Shown here piece after piece: positions 47,218 to 58,133 of a stretch of DNA of 64,000 bases. Both the position numbers and the translations under genes were made by a program. A model generated the notes under the pieces. It saw only the letters and a program-made list of their open reading frames with translations, had not been told where the DNA came from and did not search any database. Position 1 is the first letter of the stretch. Each line of letters opens with the position of its first letter. The DNA comes from Mucor racemosus (taxonomy: Eukaryota > Mucoromycota > Mucoromycetes > Mucorales > Mucoraceae), in assembly GCA_027405735.1 (NCBI GenBank), contig JAPEHQ010000015.1, forward strand, positions 1,302,001 through 1,366,000, written 5' to 3'.

Positions 47218-48986
47218 TTAAGAAGATTTAGATTTACAACAGCTTTTTTTTACAGGTGTTTCGCTGATGCCATCAGATATTTCATTCCAACCATTGCTAG
47301 GACCACATGTACAAAATGTGCTTGTCAAATCAACCACTTCTTCAGAAATACGATGAACTTCTTGTTTCATAATGGCTGTCATATCATCATTTTTTCTATA
47401 TTTATCGAGTTTATCTTGAAGATCTCTTGGTAAAGATGTGTAGAGCATACGTGGTGAACCCAACACAAATAATGTAGCAAATGCAGCGTTACAATCGATA
47501 CGGGTATAAGAAAGATTTTCCCTGTTGGGATACAAAGCGTCCATAACAAATGGATACAAAGGAGATTTGGTAGTATCAAATAATAATTCATTAATGTATT
47601 CTTCGGCCTTGTTAGGTGTTGTTGCATTGAATGATGCTAGTGATTGATTAGCAAGAATTGATGTATATTCCTTGGGTACATTTCGAAGGACTAATGATAC
47701 GACATGTTGTAAAGTTCTAGGCTTTTCTAACCACATGTTTTCTGGTATACGTTGACAAAATGATTTAGCAAGAGTTGACCAATTCAATTTTGCTTCGTTG
47801 TCTTGAGATTGAGCAATGTATGATGAAGCAGGTTTTGTGATTTCTTCTTGCTTTGGTTGTTGTAAGTTGAATTTAGATGTAGAGCAGCCGTCTTGCTTAA
47901 CAGAACAAAGACTTAATGGTGGATGTTCCGCATCGTAACTAAGAACGAAATAACCTCTAGGAAGACCAGTCTCTTTATCAATTGGATTCATTGATTCATA
48001 AAGTGTTTCAATGGGACACCAATAACTAGGATATTTATAGCGAGCAGTGTCAAGAATAAGTACTTTACCTTCCTCGGCATTATAGGCACCAATAGGTGAG
48101 AAATGACCATCACCTGTTTGCCCCAATACCTTTCTAGAAAAGGAAATGACCATAAACTTATCTGAAGTAGAGGTAATCATCTCTACATCCTTTTTAAACT
48201 GTTCAAATGTAAAATCAAAAGCTCTGTTTACTTGAACATCACAATGAGATTTAGCCAAACAAGCAAAATTATCAAATGTGATGCCGTTCTTTTTCATATC
48301 TTCTTTGGATGAGCAGCATTGTAAAAATTCATCTAAATGAAATTCAGGGGTATATAAGTACATTACATTTTATAACCAAACTACTATTCAAGTACCTGAA
48401 AACCATCTCCAATTACCCTTCCATCTTCTTTTAGGGTCGACTTCTAAAGCATTTAATACCATGGCCACTATAAATGATATAAATTTAGCTAAAATTCTAA
48501 AAAATATTACTAATACAAAAACTTACATGAACTTGGTCCACAATACGCAGGTTCTGATTGAGTTGTGAAATTACCAGTAAGAGGGAAAAACCCTTCTGCA
48601 TGTCCATCATCCATAGCTTCTCTAAAAAGCTTTTTACCTCCAGGAGAAGCAAATCTAACAAGAGTTGTAGGCAATTCTCTTTGATAAAATGTGTTTTTTA
48701 AATCATCTGCAGTATTTGGGGCTGATACACCGAGAAGATCTTGAAATGCAGCTGTAACAGAAGCAGCAGCAGTAGGTGTAGACGTTGTAGGCGATGATAA
48801 AGGTAAATCTACTGGTTTTTGTGATACAGCTTCTGTTTGAGTTCCTATACTGCGGCCTATAATAGGTTGTATAGTAGGAAAACGTGCGGTTTGAGGTAAT
48901 GCTTTTGCTTCCATTAATTGATATGATGAAGGCAATTTAAATTGAGTGCGATATCGAAGCCATTGAACTGCTTTAACTTTAAGCAT
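47218..48986 (-). CDS. PCS: Phytochelatin synthase
   Basis: Three exons (48986-48527, 48467-48396, 48332-47218) give 548 residues. The catalytic domain is clear: FYQRELP, FASPGGKKLFREAM, EGFFPLTGNFTTQSEPAYCG, LAMVLNALEVDPKRRWKG, GDGHFSPIGAYN and LILDTARYKYP. The triad would be Cys149, His254 and Asp272, spaced as in the plant enzyme (56, 162, 180). The enzyme joins gamma-Glu-Cys units from glutathione into metal-chelating phytochelatins. The C-terminal half is long, with scattered Cys pairs and CCKSKSS at the end. The N-terminus adds about 100 residues before the catalytic domain and starts MLKVKAVQWLRYRTQ, which resembles a mitochondrial presequence. The frame stays open 57 codons further upstream, so the true start is uncertain. 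Confidence 0.9.
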
Positions 48987-49580
48987 ATTGAAAATAATTA
49001 AAATATGATAAACAGGAGTAAATTGAAATGGCAAACAACGAGGGTTGAATTTATACATGTTTCTAAATGTTGAACAAATTTTTTTAAACCTCAGGACGTT
49101 TTTCTTTGCTCTTGTTTGCGAGGGTTGTGCCGGTTGCAAATAGTACTCACATTTCAATCAAAGATTAAGCTAGAAACCAATAAAATCATTACAAATCGTA
49201 TTTGGTAATATGCTTTGTTGGTGTGCAATTCATCCTAGAAGGGAGTGGAGACGTCTAGCATTATTAGCTGCTTTTTTTTTTTTTTACTCCGGTAAATGTA
49301 CCATAGATGGTGAAGTTAAAGGGTTTTTACTCCATTTTCAAACAGGAATTTTCATAGTTTTTTGACTTTTGAATGTTGTATGCCTTTTATAACATGTGTA
49401 GGTATTTTTTTTTATGCATCTATGTACGTTTTTTTTTATGAATTCAGAGGCTTTTGGCTTTTACGTATTAAATAAGCTCAAATTAAAATTCATCATATTA
49501 CCAAATGATTATGTTTCTCCTTTTGTCGTATAATGTGATATTTTATTAGATTGTATTATTATTATTATGAATAAACGGTT
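48987..49580. other. Intergenic between phytochelatin synthase and YKT6
   Basis: Holds the phytochelatin synthase promoter and the YKT6 3' UTR, both genes being on the minus strand. Several T-runs; no other gene seen. Confidence 0.5.
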
Positions 49581-50420
49581 TTACATAACAACGCAGCAAG
49601 AATTAGTCTTTTTGGCTGTCTTGTAAAACATTTTAGATTGACTTGAAAGTGCTTCTGATCTATCGACAAGAGAATCCAACTAATTTAAACAAGATTATTA
49701 GTTTTCATACCTTGATTTAGTTTATCCTCCAAAAAAAAACATACCTTTTCACCACGTTGAAGAACTGAATCAATAGTTTTATGCTAATAATAATACAGGG
49801 TTATTAACAAGCAACATCATAATTCCATTTATTTCAATTTACCAAAATTTCAGTTGTCTCATCCAACTCTTTTTGAACCTTCATAATAGTATCTGCTTGT
49901 TGAGGATCTTGATATTTATTTAAATAGTCCAACAATTCAGGATATTCAAGCGTATCTGCCTTTTTCCAAACATCAACGGGAAATTTAACGAGGAACTCAT
50001 CCATAATTTTGTTCAATAAAGAGAAAGCAACTCTACTAGGATAATCTTTATCACTAATAATCATACCAGAAACACCTTGAGGATGAGTATATACATGTGC
50101 AACGTTGTCTGATGTAGCGCTTTCAATTAGTTTTCTAAATATGATAATATAATGTTTATCTATTTACTTTCACTTTCAACACTTTGACGCTGACCAGCTG
50201 GGGTACGTTCTGCAATAGTAGCTGCAGAGAAATTCATGAATTCTTGCACACTTTTTTTTTATTTATTTAGATATTAGTGTTTTATACTACAAAACCAAAT
50301 AAAACAACAAATTTACCTTCCACGTTGGAAATAGCCAAAGCTTGATAAATCAAACTGAGAGGTAAGGATTTTAGCCTTGTCAGCGTCTTTACGTAAAACC
50401 AAGATAGAGTACAACTTCAT
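49581..50420 (-). CDS. YKT6: R-SNARE Ykt6
   Basis: Five exons (50420-50317, 50250-50168, 50108-49843, 49783-49745, 49679-49581) give 196 residues, the usual Ykt6 length. The longin domain runs from [11 protein letters not shown] through [26 protein letters not shown] and [13 protein letters not shown]. The SNARE motif carries the zero-layer Arg in LQRGEKLD. The C-terminus is CCVVM: Cys193 heads a CaaX box for prenylation and Cys192 is the palmitoylation site. Ykt6 drives fusion at Golgi, endosome, vacuole and autophagosome membranes. For exon 2 I chose the GTAAAT donor because VESENNVAHVY keeps the spacing seen in yeast. A donor six bases earlier is possible. Confidence 0.92.
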
Positions 50421-50489
50421 TATATTAAAAAAGTATACTATTAATAAAGAAAAAAAACGTAATAACACTAGTTGTACCAATTTTTTATT

Positions 50490-50762
50490 TTATTTCCCAC
50501 TTGTTTTTCCCTTTTTCTTTTTTGGAACATCAGAATGACTTTTATTGCGGTTTTTCAATGCCTGATCTACATGAAATCGAAATAAAAAGAGCAACCTCAA
50601 GCCTAACAATGTTAGTTTATAGATTTGTATGTATGAGAATCACTGAGAGTATTACTATTAACCAGAGTGTTTGTTTAATTCTGCCTCTGTAATGTCTCTG
50701 GCTAAAATATGATCATCTAATTTATATATTGCTGATACATTTGGATACTTGCTGCCATTTTT
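50490..50762 (-). CDS. Possible 3' exons of an unrecognised gene
   Basis: Two candidate exons, 50762-50663 and 50566-50490, match in phase across a GTTAAT...TAG intron. They read KNGSKYPNVSAIYKLDDHI, ARDITEAELNKH and a basic end, PKKKKGKTSGK, then TAA. A 3' splice site (CTTTAG) precedes the first. I could not find convincing upstream exons before 51166, so this is either the end of a small minus-strand gene divergent from the one at 51167 or a relic. Confidence 0.33.
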
Positions 50763-51166
50763 CTAAAGCGTATACATATAAACAATAGAGAAGAAAAATA
50801 ACAGAGCATTAGAAACATCCTAAATATCGTATAAATAAAGTTGGATGTACTATAGTACTTTAATATGAGGCAGGAAAAAATCTTGAAATCGTATGTTTTA
50901 GTGTAGATCAAAAGAATTTTATATACAATGATGCAATGGCACTATATTATTTATATCCGCAAAAAAAATACGTAGTATCGTATAGTTTTCATTGAAACGA
51001 ACACTATAATGTACATGAATCTACAAGAATTGAGTAGCAATCCATAGAGAGAATACTACCCTTTCATTTAATATCAAGCGTACTCGAGTCACAAGCATTG
51101 TGGAACATTAAAGACACGTCTCCTGTTAATTTGCAAAGTTCTTTTGATTAATCTCTAGTAACAATC

Positions 51167-51995
51167 ATGTCTGTCATAAAAACAAAATGTCCAAACTTAT
51201 CGGATGTGAGTTTATTACATTTATTCCATAATAATATACTAAGACATTCAATAGTTAGCTAAAGTTTTAGGGCCAATCGATGGTGTGGGCTCAAAGAAAG
51301 TAAGTGAAAAATCTAAATTGATACTTTAAAAAAAATCCCTATCTTGACAATTGAATTTTACAGCCATCGAAACCATTATGCGAAAACATATTTGATGTAC
51401 AACGAAGTGAATTATTTGAAGTATTAGAGAGCTTGAGAAACAGTTTCTGGAACGATCAGGTTATCACTGAAACATCTGTTCAACAACCTCAGTTTGAACC
51501 TTCTCAAGAGCCTCCCATGTCACCTTCGAAACGTACTCGAGATTCAGACGAAGAAGACTTTTTAAGTGAAAATGAAAGTAGCAGTAGACCCTCAAATTTA
51601 AAAAAACGAGCACGAATGAGCACACCAGAAGGTAAAAAATACCAAAAACAAACATGATTATTTTCTGATAACTCATTATTTATATTCTATGAAAACTTAT
51701 AGAACCAACAGCAACAAAACTACCTCCATCGAAAAACAAAGCAACAGCAAAACAAAGTCCATTACCAACTACCAGATCATTAAATGCATACAAATCATTA
51801 TGGCCAATTAAACAAACATTTATACGGCAAATTAAAAACCCAATTTGCCGCGACTTGGTTGTAATATCAGCATTGAAAGAGTTTTATCAAACAACACCCA
51901 ACGATCAATGTCTACATATGACATGCTACTTGATGCCCGTTGCTCAAGCAATGCGTAGACAAGAAGTTATCAATTTCCTGAAAAAATGGCTTTAA
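51167..51995 (+). CDS. Unrecognised 214-residue protein
   Basis: Four exons (51167-51205, 51255-51299, 51364-51631, 51703-51995) give 214 residues with consistent phases and GTGAGT, GTAAGT and GTAAAA donors. It reads MSVIKTKCPNLSD, LAKVLGPIDGVGSKK, then ENIFDVQRSELFEVLESLRN. An acidic, Ser-rich, probably disordered middle contains a basic LKKRARM patch. A hydrophobic helical end carries SLWPIKQTFIRQIKN, VISALKEFYQTTPND and VINFLKKWL. I recognise no family. The codon use and splice structure look like those of a real gene, and the KKRAR patch could be a nuclear signal. Confidence 0.6.
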
Positions 51996-52499
51996 TTTGT
52001 GTGTAAACTAAAGCTAATTGCCACAACGAAACATGTAAATATATATCAAATACCATCATCTCATTCCAGAAAGCGTCTTACCAATAATAAAAAAAGAGAA
52101 CTGCCAGTTTTAAAGAAACTTTTTCAACTCTGGGATATAATAATATTTCAGTATCCTAATGGCAACAGTTAAATTGTTCTGCTAATTGTTAGATTATCAA
52201 AATCAAATAATATTTAATAAAATGTTAATATATGTTTATATATCTATTACTGTGATGCTGTATGGTGTATAAATTGTATACTTGCGTACTATATTTAGTT
52301 GGCTATTAGAAACATTTAACACTTTGAATCAAGTTGAAGCATTGATGGAGATATAGAAAACAGTAATTGAGATGGCAAGCCAAAAATTGTATACCAGCTT
52401 TAACTAAATGTTTCTATATATATATATATATTCAATAATTTCTTGCATTATTTTCTAACTATATTGTAGGTAGACATACAGTATAATTGCTCGTGCAAA
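51996..52499. other. Intergenic, AT-rich
   Basis: 3' flank of the preceding gene, with a short (TA)n tract at 52417-52430. Nothing else recognised before repeat A. Confidence 0.45.
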
Positions 52500-54050
52500 A
52501 CTTGATTTTCAAAAAATTCAATTTTCATAGTTTTCAATTTTGAAAATCAGAGCGTGCCCTCTTTTCTATAAGTAATCCTACACCAAATACTTGTCAGGGT
52601 ATGCCTTGGGCACTGCCAAATAGATGTGGATAGGTCACATTATGCTCCCTGTTCCTAAAATCATTTTATACCTCACGAGAGACTCAAAAACGCGTAAAAT
52701 TCACTGCTTTTTCCTTGAAAACTGGGTCTCATTTTTCATCCCTGCTCCACTTTTTGTTTTCCCTAAATAACACCAAGAAAAAATTATATGTCAATGTACC
52801 TGAGATGCTCACCTGTAATCCAAAAACAAGTATCCAAAAATATCCTACTTTTTACAGTTGGTATTAATTTTTGAGTACTAACGTTTCAGATTTTTTACGC
52901 GTATTTCACTGCTAAAGGATTGGAAACTTTGAGGCTTCATATCTCCAGAAAAATTAAGCTATACTAACACTTTTTAATAATAAAACTTACTTTTTTTGAA
53001 GTGCTCTATAACATATTTTAGTATAAAAAAATTCTGAGCACTTTTATTTTTTTTTTCATTTTTTTTGACACTTCTATAGTAGGTTTCAAAATATTGGTTA
53101 AACTGAGCAACATTTTTTTTGCATTTATGTCATTAAGCTCGTTAAGCTCTTTTGGACCCAATTTAGAGTTTTTCAAAATATTGATTTTTCGTGGAGATAT
53201 CATCAAAAATGTGTACAAAAAGGTACCTCCATTTCTAGCTTCCATTTTTCCCTTATATACCCTCATCCCAAATTCTGAATCTGAAAAAAATTGGACAAAA
53301 ATCTTGTTTTCTCTACCAAAAATGCAGCTAAAAGATTTTGCAATAGCTCGATCGATAGGTAATTTTTTTGCGCATCATTTTAGTTTACTATATCTTAAAT
53401 ATGCTTATAAAAAATGATGTGTATCTTCAAAAAAACTCCAAAATTTCAATTGCATTTTACGCAAAATTTAATGTAAAATGTTTATCTGAATTTTATTTAG
53501 ATGGATGCAAAATCCAAAACTGTACAAAAGCTATTTAGTATACTAGGTCGACTTACTTTGCAGTTCATGATCAATTAAACGATTTTGTTTTTTTCATCAT
53601 TTTTCGTCCATTTTTTAAAATAAATTTTGGAATCCCGGTATGATAGGTTTTAAGCTGTGATAAAAACTATTATTTTAATTATCTCGACGAAAAATCAATA
53701 TTTTTTGCTAAAACAAAAAATGCAGAGTAGCTTAGAGTTAGATCTATCTAGTGAGTACAGAAATTAAGCCCTAGATAATGAGTTTCAAGTTTTACAAAAT
53801 AATAAACTAATATTGAAAATTGCAGAAAATAAAGAAAATAATCCTATTCTTGTGAATATTAATCTGATTAATTTCCAATTATACATGATAATAGATTTAT
53901 ATATATTGCTGCATAAAAATTCATATCTCTACTTGCACAAATCACTGTGAATTGAATTGAGAAAACCATCAGCAAAACATGATATTTCTGTCCAATAAAA
54001 CCACCTCCTGTTGCGTCGTATATTTTCATGTTTGGTAAATAAAACTTAAA
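52500..54050 (+). repeat. Dispersed repeat A, copy 4
   Basis: About 52872-53690 is identical by eye to 61435-62253 of copy 5, while the preceding 180 bp differs at several sites and the sequence beyond GATCTATCT diverges outright. The 24-bp inverted motif pair is at 53175-53198 and 53681-53704. Confidence 0.85.
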
Positions 54051-54211
54051 AAAAGAATACAATTAAAGGAAAATGAGTAATAAATGAACCGGTTCTTCAA
54101 CTGTATAATAAAAACAAGATATCATCGTTTATTTAGATATAAAAGTATGGCCTTTTATATTGATTTGACATCGATATCCTGAGATGTAATTTAAGGCATT
54201 ATTGAACCATT

Positions 54212-54939
54212 TGCAGTGGAATTGCATACTAAAAACGCTTGATAAAAATAAAACAACCTAAATTCCAAGTGTCGCTCATAAAATATGATGCCACTTGAAA
54301 TGTGAACAACGATAATAAACAAACCCTTCAATTGAACACAATAACAAACGCATGCTAAAAATATGAAATACCCTTTTTTGAACCATACATGTCGTGTAGA
54401 TGATAGCACCCTTGATCACGGCGCAATCAATTACACAAATGACATATATATCAAAACAGGATTCTATCCAAATCAATAATGATAATAAACAAAGATATCA
54501 ATTTAGTCAACTACTCATCTATATCGTAGTTGCACTATCAATATAAATAAGGTTCAAGCATATAAAAACTACCCCTTAAAAATCAAGATTACATAAAATA
54601 GATATAACAGAAATAAACAAAACAACCATTTCCCAAAAAGGTCGATATTGTCACACTTGACATACAATCCCCTATGGTCAATGCTCTACACAACTTACCC
54701 CTTAAAATATCAAATCAATAACAATGTACTCAAAACTGGAAGATTACTAAATATACATCCATTCAAGTCTGATGGTATCCAAGTTCTCCTAATCACTATA
54801 AATACCCTCATACTTTTCAATTATTTTAACTCTTCAGAAATCTTTTGTAATAAAACTTTAGCTGATTATAATTGTATTTCTACTGCTTTTATTTTTTATA
54901 TGTTTTTTATTTTAGTAAATAACATCATAATTTACTGCA
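54212..54939 (+). mobile_element. Solo LTR, 728 bp, TSD CCATT
   Basis: Begins TGCAGTGGAATTGC and ends AATTTACTGCA, with inverted ends TGCAGT/ACTGCA. CCATT flanks at 54207-54211 and 54940-54944. The empty site is at 28110 in copy 2. A CTATAAATACCC box and AATAAAAC signal support plus orientation. Confidence 0.92.
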
Positions 54940-55618
54940 CCATTAGATCTGTTTGATAGTAATCTATGGATTGAAATAGATCAATCATAATTTAACCGTT
55001 CTTGCAGAGCTTGTGAGTTGCTTTGTTTCAATGCTGCTGTGCTAGTTGTTGTGCTTGGATGTTGATTTGATAGCTACTTGATTGATTAACCGCTGGGATA
55101 AAATAATATGGTGTCATAATTGAGGTCCAAGCGTTCTTGTTAATTACTGGATTAAACTTGATACGCTAGGAGTTTCTTATATCGGATATCGAGACTTTGC
55201 ACTTCAATACATGTCATAGTCAATAGATTGTAGTAAGGTGTATTATTGATACTTTAGAAGGTGATAACATATGGTACTTGGTGGAATACAACAGAGTATA
55301 TGATTCATATTTTTGCCAATGGTCACTCTTCCAAAAAAAAAAAGCCGACAATCTCCGGGAGCAGCCATCTAATAATGATATTTCCAAGCTTTAAACTTCT
55401 AGAAAAAATCACCGGACAGCCCGGACACGATTATTTAAATATCCCAAGCAGCTATAAGATGATACAACCGGATTCAAAAAAAGTCGATAAAATCACAAAT
55501 TTGAAGGATTTATATATAAAAGCACTACGGCCGACATGTGCTGCACAAGATAATTTTATTGTGCCCAGGTGAGCTACACACTATAGCCTGATGAGTTGTT
55601 GCGCCCACTGAATAATGG

Positions 55619-56251
55619 TGAAGTGAACTAAGCTAGATTCCCATCATAAAATACCTAAATTAAATGTCATCTCATTTGAAACCATGCTATCAAAGATAAG
55701 ACTATATAGTAAATAGACAATTGCATAAAGATAGCAAGGGTATAATACTCAAATAAGAGATGCTAAAATACTAAAGTAATGTGGGATATCCTAAATAAGA
55801 GATACAAAAAGTACATGCTTATCAAGTAGAACAAGTAAGGGCTGTTCTGAAAGCATGATTGACAAACTATATTTGAAACACCGTTCTTGATCCACCAAAT
55901 CAATAACCAAACAACCCAACATTTACACTATGAAGAAAAAAACTCTTAATTCTCTTAATTATGCCACATTAAGAAAAATAAGACAAAATTTTAAAAAAAT
56001 AAGCAGTGAAAATTTTCTTATTTTCCTTAATGTGGCACAATTAAGAGAATTAAGAGATTTTTTCTTCATAGTGTTATACTCAAAATTAATGGAATCGTTG
56101 ACAATTGCAATGCAATTGCAAGATAGTCAATAATCACCAAATAATATAAATAGAGACGTAGAATAACCATTTTATTGCACATTATCCATATTTTAATAAA
56201 GAAGGATTTAACAGTATTCTTTATCGCTTTTTACACCCATATTTTACTGCA
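55619..56251 (+). mobile_element. Solo LTR with nested MITE, 633 bp, TSD AATGG
   Basis: Begins TGAAGTGAACTAAGC and ends TTTTACTGCA. AATGG flanks at 55614-55618 and 56252-56256. Same family as 12626-13108. Without the MITE and its duplicated TTA it is 482 bp, within a base of that copy. Confidence 0.93.
55926..56073. mobile_element. 148-bp Harbinger-like MITE, TSD TTA
   Basis: Terminal inverted repeats of 57 bp start CACTATGAAGAAAAAA and differ at three positions. TTA lies on each side (55923-55925, 56074-56076). The LTR at 12626-13108 keeps the empty site as a single TAA (12802-12804, opposite strand). A 3-bp TWA duplication is the hallmark of PIF/Harbinger. No coding sequence. Confidence 0.93.
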
Positions 56252-56434
56252 AATGGCTAAAACGATAACAAGATGCACATGGGCGCAACAAAAGAAACTG
56301 CACACGAGCATAACGAATAGCCTGTATATGTAGAATTATAGATTCTGTCTATATGCATGAGATTAATCCCATGTGTGCATAATAGTAGAATTGCACATAA
56401 GCATATTATTACTGTATCCCTATTTGCGCATAAG

Positions 56435-56614
56435 TGTTACGCCAGGAGATTATATCAATCTCAAAGCTAAAATATGTACTAAATCGTTTAATAAAAATAA
56501 AGGAAAACTGTTATAAAATGAAAGAGCACACTAAAACTAAAGAACCTTATTATAAGATCGAAACATCTTCTTTTATATTCACATTCTCTAATTATATAGT
56601 TAGTCTCAAATGAG

Positions 56615-56651
<37 letters not shown>

Positions 56652-57162
56652 AATCAAGTCTATGTGGCACATGATGTGAACTACTGGCAGTCTTTCACAC
56701 ATCAAATTGAATTAGTAATGAATAACATGAATCTGGTGTGAGAACCAAGATCATGAAATATAGAAACTTAACTATAATTTAAAATCACAAACAACAATTA
56801 TAGATAATTGTATAACCTGAATTAGTAATTGCTGATCCCTTTTCCCATCAGCTTTAAAACCAAGAAGATCAAATTACTGCATTAGTAATTTGAATTAGAC
56901 ATTTAATATAAATACCACAACGATCCATCGAGTAGATGAATCGTTGCTTTACTTTATACCTTTAATAAACTTAGAAGAGTTATAATTGTATTTCCCATCG
57001 CTTTTTATAATTACGCTTTTGTAGCAACACACACTAGTTCCACATTCGTGTATAAACTGAGCTTTATAACATAATACACAGCAATGTAGAACTTAACATA
57101 TCAATTATCAAACTGTGTCGTAATCTTAATCAAGGAATTCACCCAGATCTGTGGGTGCAACA
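56435..57162 (+). mobile_element. Solo LTR, 728 bp, TSD ATAAG/GTAAG
   Basis: Begins TGTTACGCCAGG and ends GTGGGTGCAACA. Flanks are ATAAG (56430-56434) and GTAAG (57163-57167), one mismatch. The empty site is at 8270 and 30115. It contains a (TA)n tract, an ATATAAATACC box and an AATAAAC signal. Confidence 0.86.
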
Positions 57163-58133
57163 GTAAGAATAAAATCTGACCATAAGCATAATGAGCTGAT
57201 CGTATGGGCACAAATTGGTTTGTACATGATCATTGTGCCGTTCTCAAGATTTCATTGCATATTTTACTGGAATAATGGGTTTTTAAATTACATTTGCTTT
57301 TATTAAAATAATATACTAGATTATAGATAATAATACAGTTTGATACATTGTTGATGTATAGCAATACATGCAGGAGCCAATATACGTACGATTATTATGA
57401 TTATTTGTAAATATGTTTATAGCTATAATGTCTGCAGCAACAATGGTTTTTGCTCGAGCATAAACTTAAATAACACTTAATGCTTAAATTTATATGCAAG
57501 CAAATCTAAGATTATAAATGTTACAATGCTACTTTATCACACATAAAATTTAAACAAATTAACCTTCTTCAAACTTACTATTTTAGTTTACGGTTGTAAT
57601 CTGTAAAAAGATTTGTTTTCAAGTACATTATATATACAATCAAAACTATCGTAATTAGGCAAGACGTTAGATTGTTCTTTTTTTTTTTTGTGTTTCTATA
57701 TCATTTGAAATTTTATCACTTTTCTGGAACATTTCGTGGGTTTGTAGCCAGTTCTAGTTTTTCATTGATTAGATATAAATATCATTGCCTTCGATTTGAT
57801 CTGGTAATCAAGAAATACATTCAACAATACAGTAGTAAATAATGATATTTGATCTTATTAGAATGGGGTTAAATAAAATTATCAGTCACTCATATAACGA
57901 CTGCTACCTATTATACTAAAAACATTAGTCCCTTATGTTAGAGCATGCGCATTCAGACAAAAGAAAAGAATACCAGCTTAATAGTCTGATATGCCTTATC
58001 AAACGGTGAATAATATCCTTGGAAGATGAAAACAAAAAGAGAGAAACAACACACGTAGAAAAGAATTTTCAAGGTTTTACATTATTTATTAGCGCAATTA
58101 AAACCCTACTAAATTGCACATTTCATCCAATGT

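Larger units (their letters stand above)
54051..58133 (+). repeat. Dispersed repeat C, copy 3, with three inserted LTRs
   Basis: Collinear with copy 1 once the LTRs at 54212, 55619 and 56435 are removed. A short deletion relative to copy 1 follows GCAGCTATAAGATG near 55460. Confidence 0.8.

Noticed and set aside
48987..49157. Phytochelatin synthase start at 49157
   Set aside because: The added 57 residues are unlike the family, and the internal Met gives a coherent leader. Left as an uncertainty in the entry.
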